From the NCBI GenBank assembly GCA_049999765.1, contig JBNGIQ010002278.1, positions 1 to 41,513 on the forward strand: a DNA stretch of 41,513 bases. The letters are read 5' to 3'. A program made the position numbers and the translations under genes. Positions 40,455 to 41,513 of the stretch are shown here, piece after piece; the first letter of the stretch is position 1, and each line of letters starts with the position of its first letter. The DNA is from Phaeoceros laevis. Its lineage: Eukaryota; Anthocerotophyta; Anthocerotopsida; Notothyladales. The notes beneath the pieces are model-generated. The model worked only from the letters and a program-made list of their open reading frames with translations, had not been told where the DNA came from and did no database searches.

Positions 40455-40862
40455 AGCAGGTGCAGATAATGTGAGGACGCGAAAGCGAACATGATGGTCA
40501 CCTGACTTACTTCATCGGTCCACAAAATATTTCCTTGTCCAGAGTCGGCGGTCAAGCTAACCCCGAGTTCCGATTGCCCCGCTTCCCGCTTCCTGGAACC
40601 GAAATGCCACAGTGAAGTAGTGAAGTGTCCCGTAAGCACTGCCGCTCTCTGGCACTCCATCTCCTCCTCCCGGCCGCGTATAAGTGATGACCACCTGTCG
40701 TGCAAAGTCGATCATCGCCATCATCTCGCGCACCCTAACCTTCGCCTCAATCAATTTGTGCGCCACCACGACAACCGCCACCACGAGTCCTTGACAGACT
40801 AGTACTGCAGGCAGGCGAGCAGCAGGCAGCAGGCGGAAGCCAGGAAGCAAAAATCAGGACAG
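40455..40862. other. Bidirectional promoter region between STR1 and the small membrane-protein gene
   Basis: The two genes diverge with about 400 bp between start codons. A minus-strand open stretch (40512-40705) ends at a consensus donor (GACGAA/GTAAGT), so an alternative or 5' UTR exon of STR1 may lie here. No separate gene. Confidence 0.45.
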
Positions 40863-41270
40863 ATGTCCAGCACCAGCGCAGAGGTCGTGGACGATCAGGT
40901 AAGCGGCTTCATTGTCCCGGCACTGTCAGATTCCGGCAGCCATGCCCCGGAAGAAGGCGAGTCGCATTTCCTCCCCAGGGACGGAGAGCGGCCGCGCAGC
41001 CCGGAGACCAGCGACCGGGGCCAGCCGAGGTTGCGGCGCATGAGGCCGCGTCCGCCGACGTCGGCGGGCCGGAGCTCATCAGGGTTCACGGCGCAGCACT
41101 TCATCATCCCCAGCCTGCTGGTAGTGGCAGCCTCCGTGGTGTACCTGGCCGTCGTGTTCAAGGCCAAGGCGACGGCCTTGGCGGACGCAGGCAACATGTT
41201 GGTGAAGACGGGGAAGAAGCTGCTCAAGCTGGCAAAGAAGGCGGAGGAATCGTCAAGCAGAGGCGCGTGA
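40863..41270 (+). CDS. Small single-pass membrane protein, unidentified
   Basis: Intronless ATG ORF of 135 residues. The first ~75 residues are acidic to basic, Pro/Ser/Arg-rich and disordered. One hydrophobic helix (FIIPSLLVVAASVVYLAVVF) lies near residues 79-98, followed by an Ala/Lys-rich amphipathic tail (LVKTGKKLLKLAKKAEES). There is no signal peptide. The layout suggests a membrane protein with a cytosolic disordered N-region. Family not recognised. The long antisense frame has no hydrophobic pattern and is probably a shadow. Confidence 0.6.
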   Translation: MSSTSAEVVDDQVSGFIVPALSDSGSHAPEEGESHFLPRDGERPRSPETSDRGQPRLRRMRPRPPTSAGRSSSGFTAQHFIIPSLLVVAASVVYLAVVFKAKATALADAGNMLVKTGKKLLKLAKKAEESSSRGA

Positions 41271-41513
41271 GAGAGACGCGTCGTCATTCGCGACACCTTG
41301 CCAGTCCGCTGCTGCACGATCTCAGTCTGACCTCTCCTCTTCCATGGTGAGTCGTTGAGAAATTCGGTAGCCGACAGTTTTCGAGGAGATGCCTTTTGTA
41401 GGAGCGAGAAAAAGTTCAACTCTGTGTCAGGTTGAACCAGTCCTTGATGCGGGCGCACCGGAGAAACCGGTACCACCGAGATTGGTAGCTCGGGGTGGCG
41501 CTCCGTTCAATGT
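41271..41513. other. 3' flank; possible edge of a minus-strand gene
   Basis: The minus strand is open from about 41476 inward, and the stretch near 41360-41440 (ELNFFSLLQKASPRKLSATE) has coding-like composition, so the start of another gene entering from beyond the window is possible. Not enough sequence to decide. Confidence 0.3.

Noticed and set aside
40895-41476. 193-codon minus-strand frame over the small membrane-protein gene
   Set aside because: Overlaps the sense ORF with its membrane helix; only its outer end (41360-41476) looks coding-like, so it is mentioned as a possible edge gene only.

Overview
The window is nuclear DNA from a land plant. Genes carry GT-AG introns averaging roughly 110-150 nt, there are plant-type PLS-class PPR genes, a GRAS regulator, a plastid site-2 protease, a plant HVA22k protein and a peroxisomal multifunctional protein. 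An SSNA1/DIP13 gene (a basal-body/microtubule protein of organisms with cilia or flagellated sperm) argues for a seed-free plant. The compact introns and about one gene per 3-4 kb fit a bryophyte (hornwort, moss, liverwort) or lycophyte with a small genome. I cannot name the species.

Layout. 1-2640 is repeat-rich and has no convincing gene. 3008-5542 (+) is an intronless SCL28-type GRAS gene, convergent with 6233-7699 (-), an ARASP-type chloroplast M50 protease. 8590-9203 (-) and 10198-11288 (+) hold two weak multi-exon candidates. 12149-16153 (-) is a complete 18-exon MFP2/AIM1-type beta-oxidation gene whose 36-nt last exon encodes the PTS1 signal. 17236-18051 (-) is a transferrin-like pseudogene beside a Myb/SANT-like gene. 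20933-22383 (+) is an 8-exon HVA22k gene. 23220-23537 (+) encodes a strikingly divergent histone H4. 23861-25866 (+) is a damaged receptor-like kinase with a DUF642-like ectodomain, flanked by two copied fragments of the H4 gene tail. 27395-29728 (-) and 30855-33551 (+) are head-to-head paralogous PPR genes with an N-terminal motif resembling the PDF motif of OSB proteins and eroded DYW domains. 33930-36173 (+) is a 10-exon gene for a conserved plant protein of unknown function. 36301-36839 (-) is SSNA1. 37252-37662 is a 411-bp foldback element lying 11 bp from the stop codon of STR1 (37674-40454, -), a 12-exon mitochondrial-type sulfurtransferase gene, which is divergent from a small membrane-protein ORF at 40863-41270 (+).

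The genes do not form one pathway; this is ordinary plant chromosome with housekeeping genes. The unusual content is (i) the divergent H4 and its copied fragments, (ii) the transferrin-like relic with a GPI-like tail, (iii) the DUF642-kinase fusion, and (iv) the PDF-motif PPR pair with decayed deaminase domains. Exon structures were built by hand from GT-AG sites, phase agreement and remembered family sequences; no search or transcript data were available.
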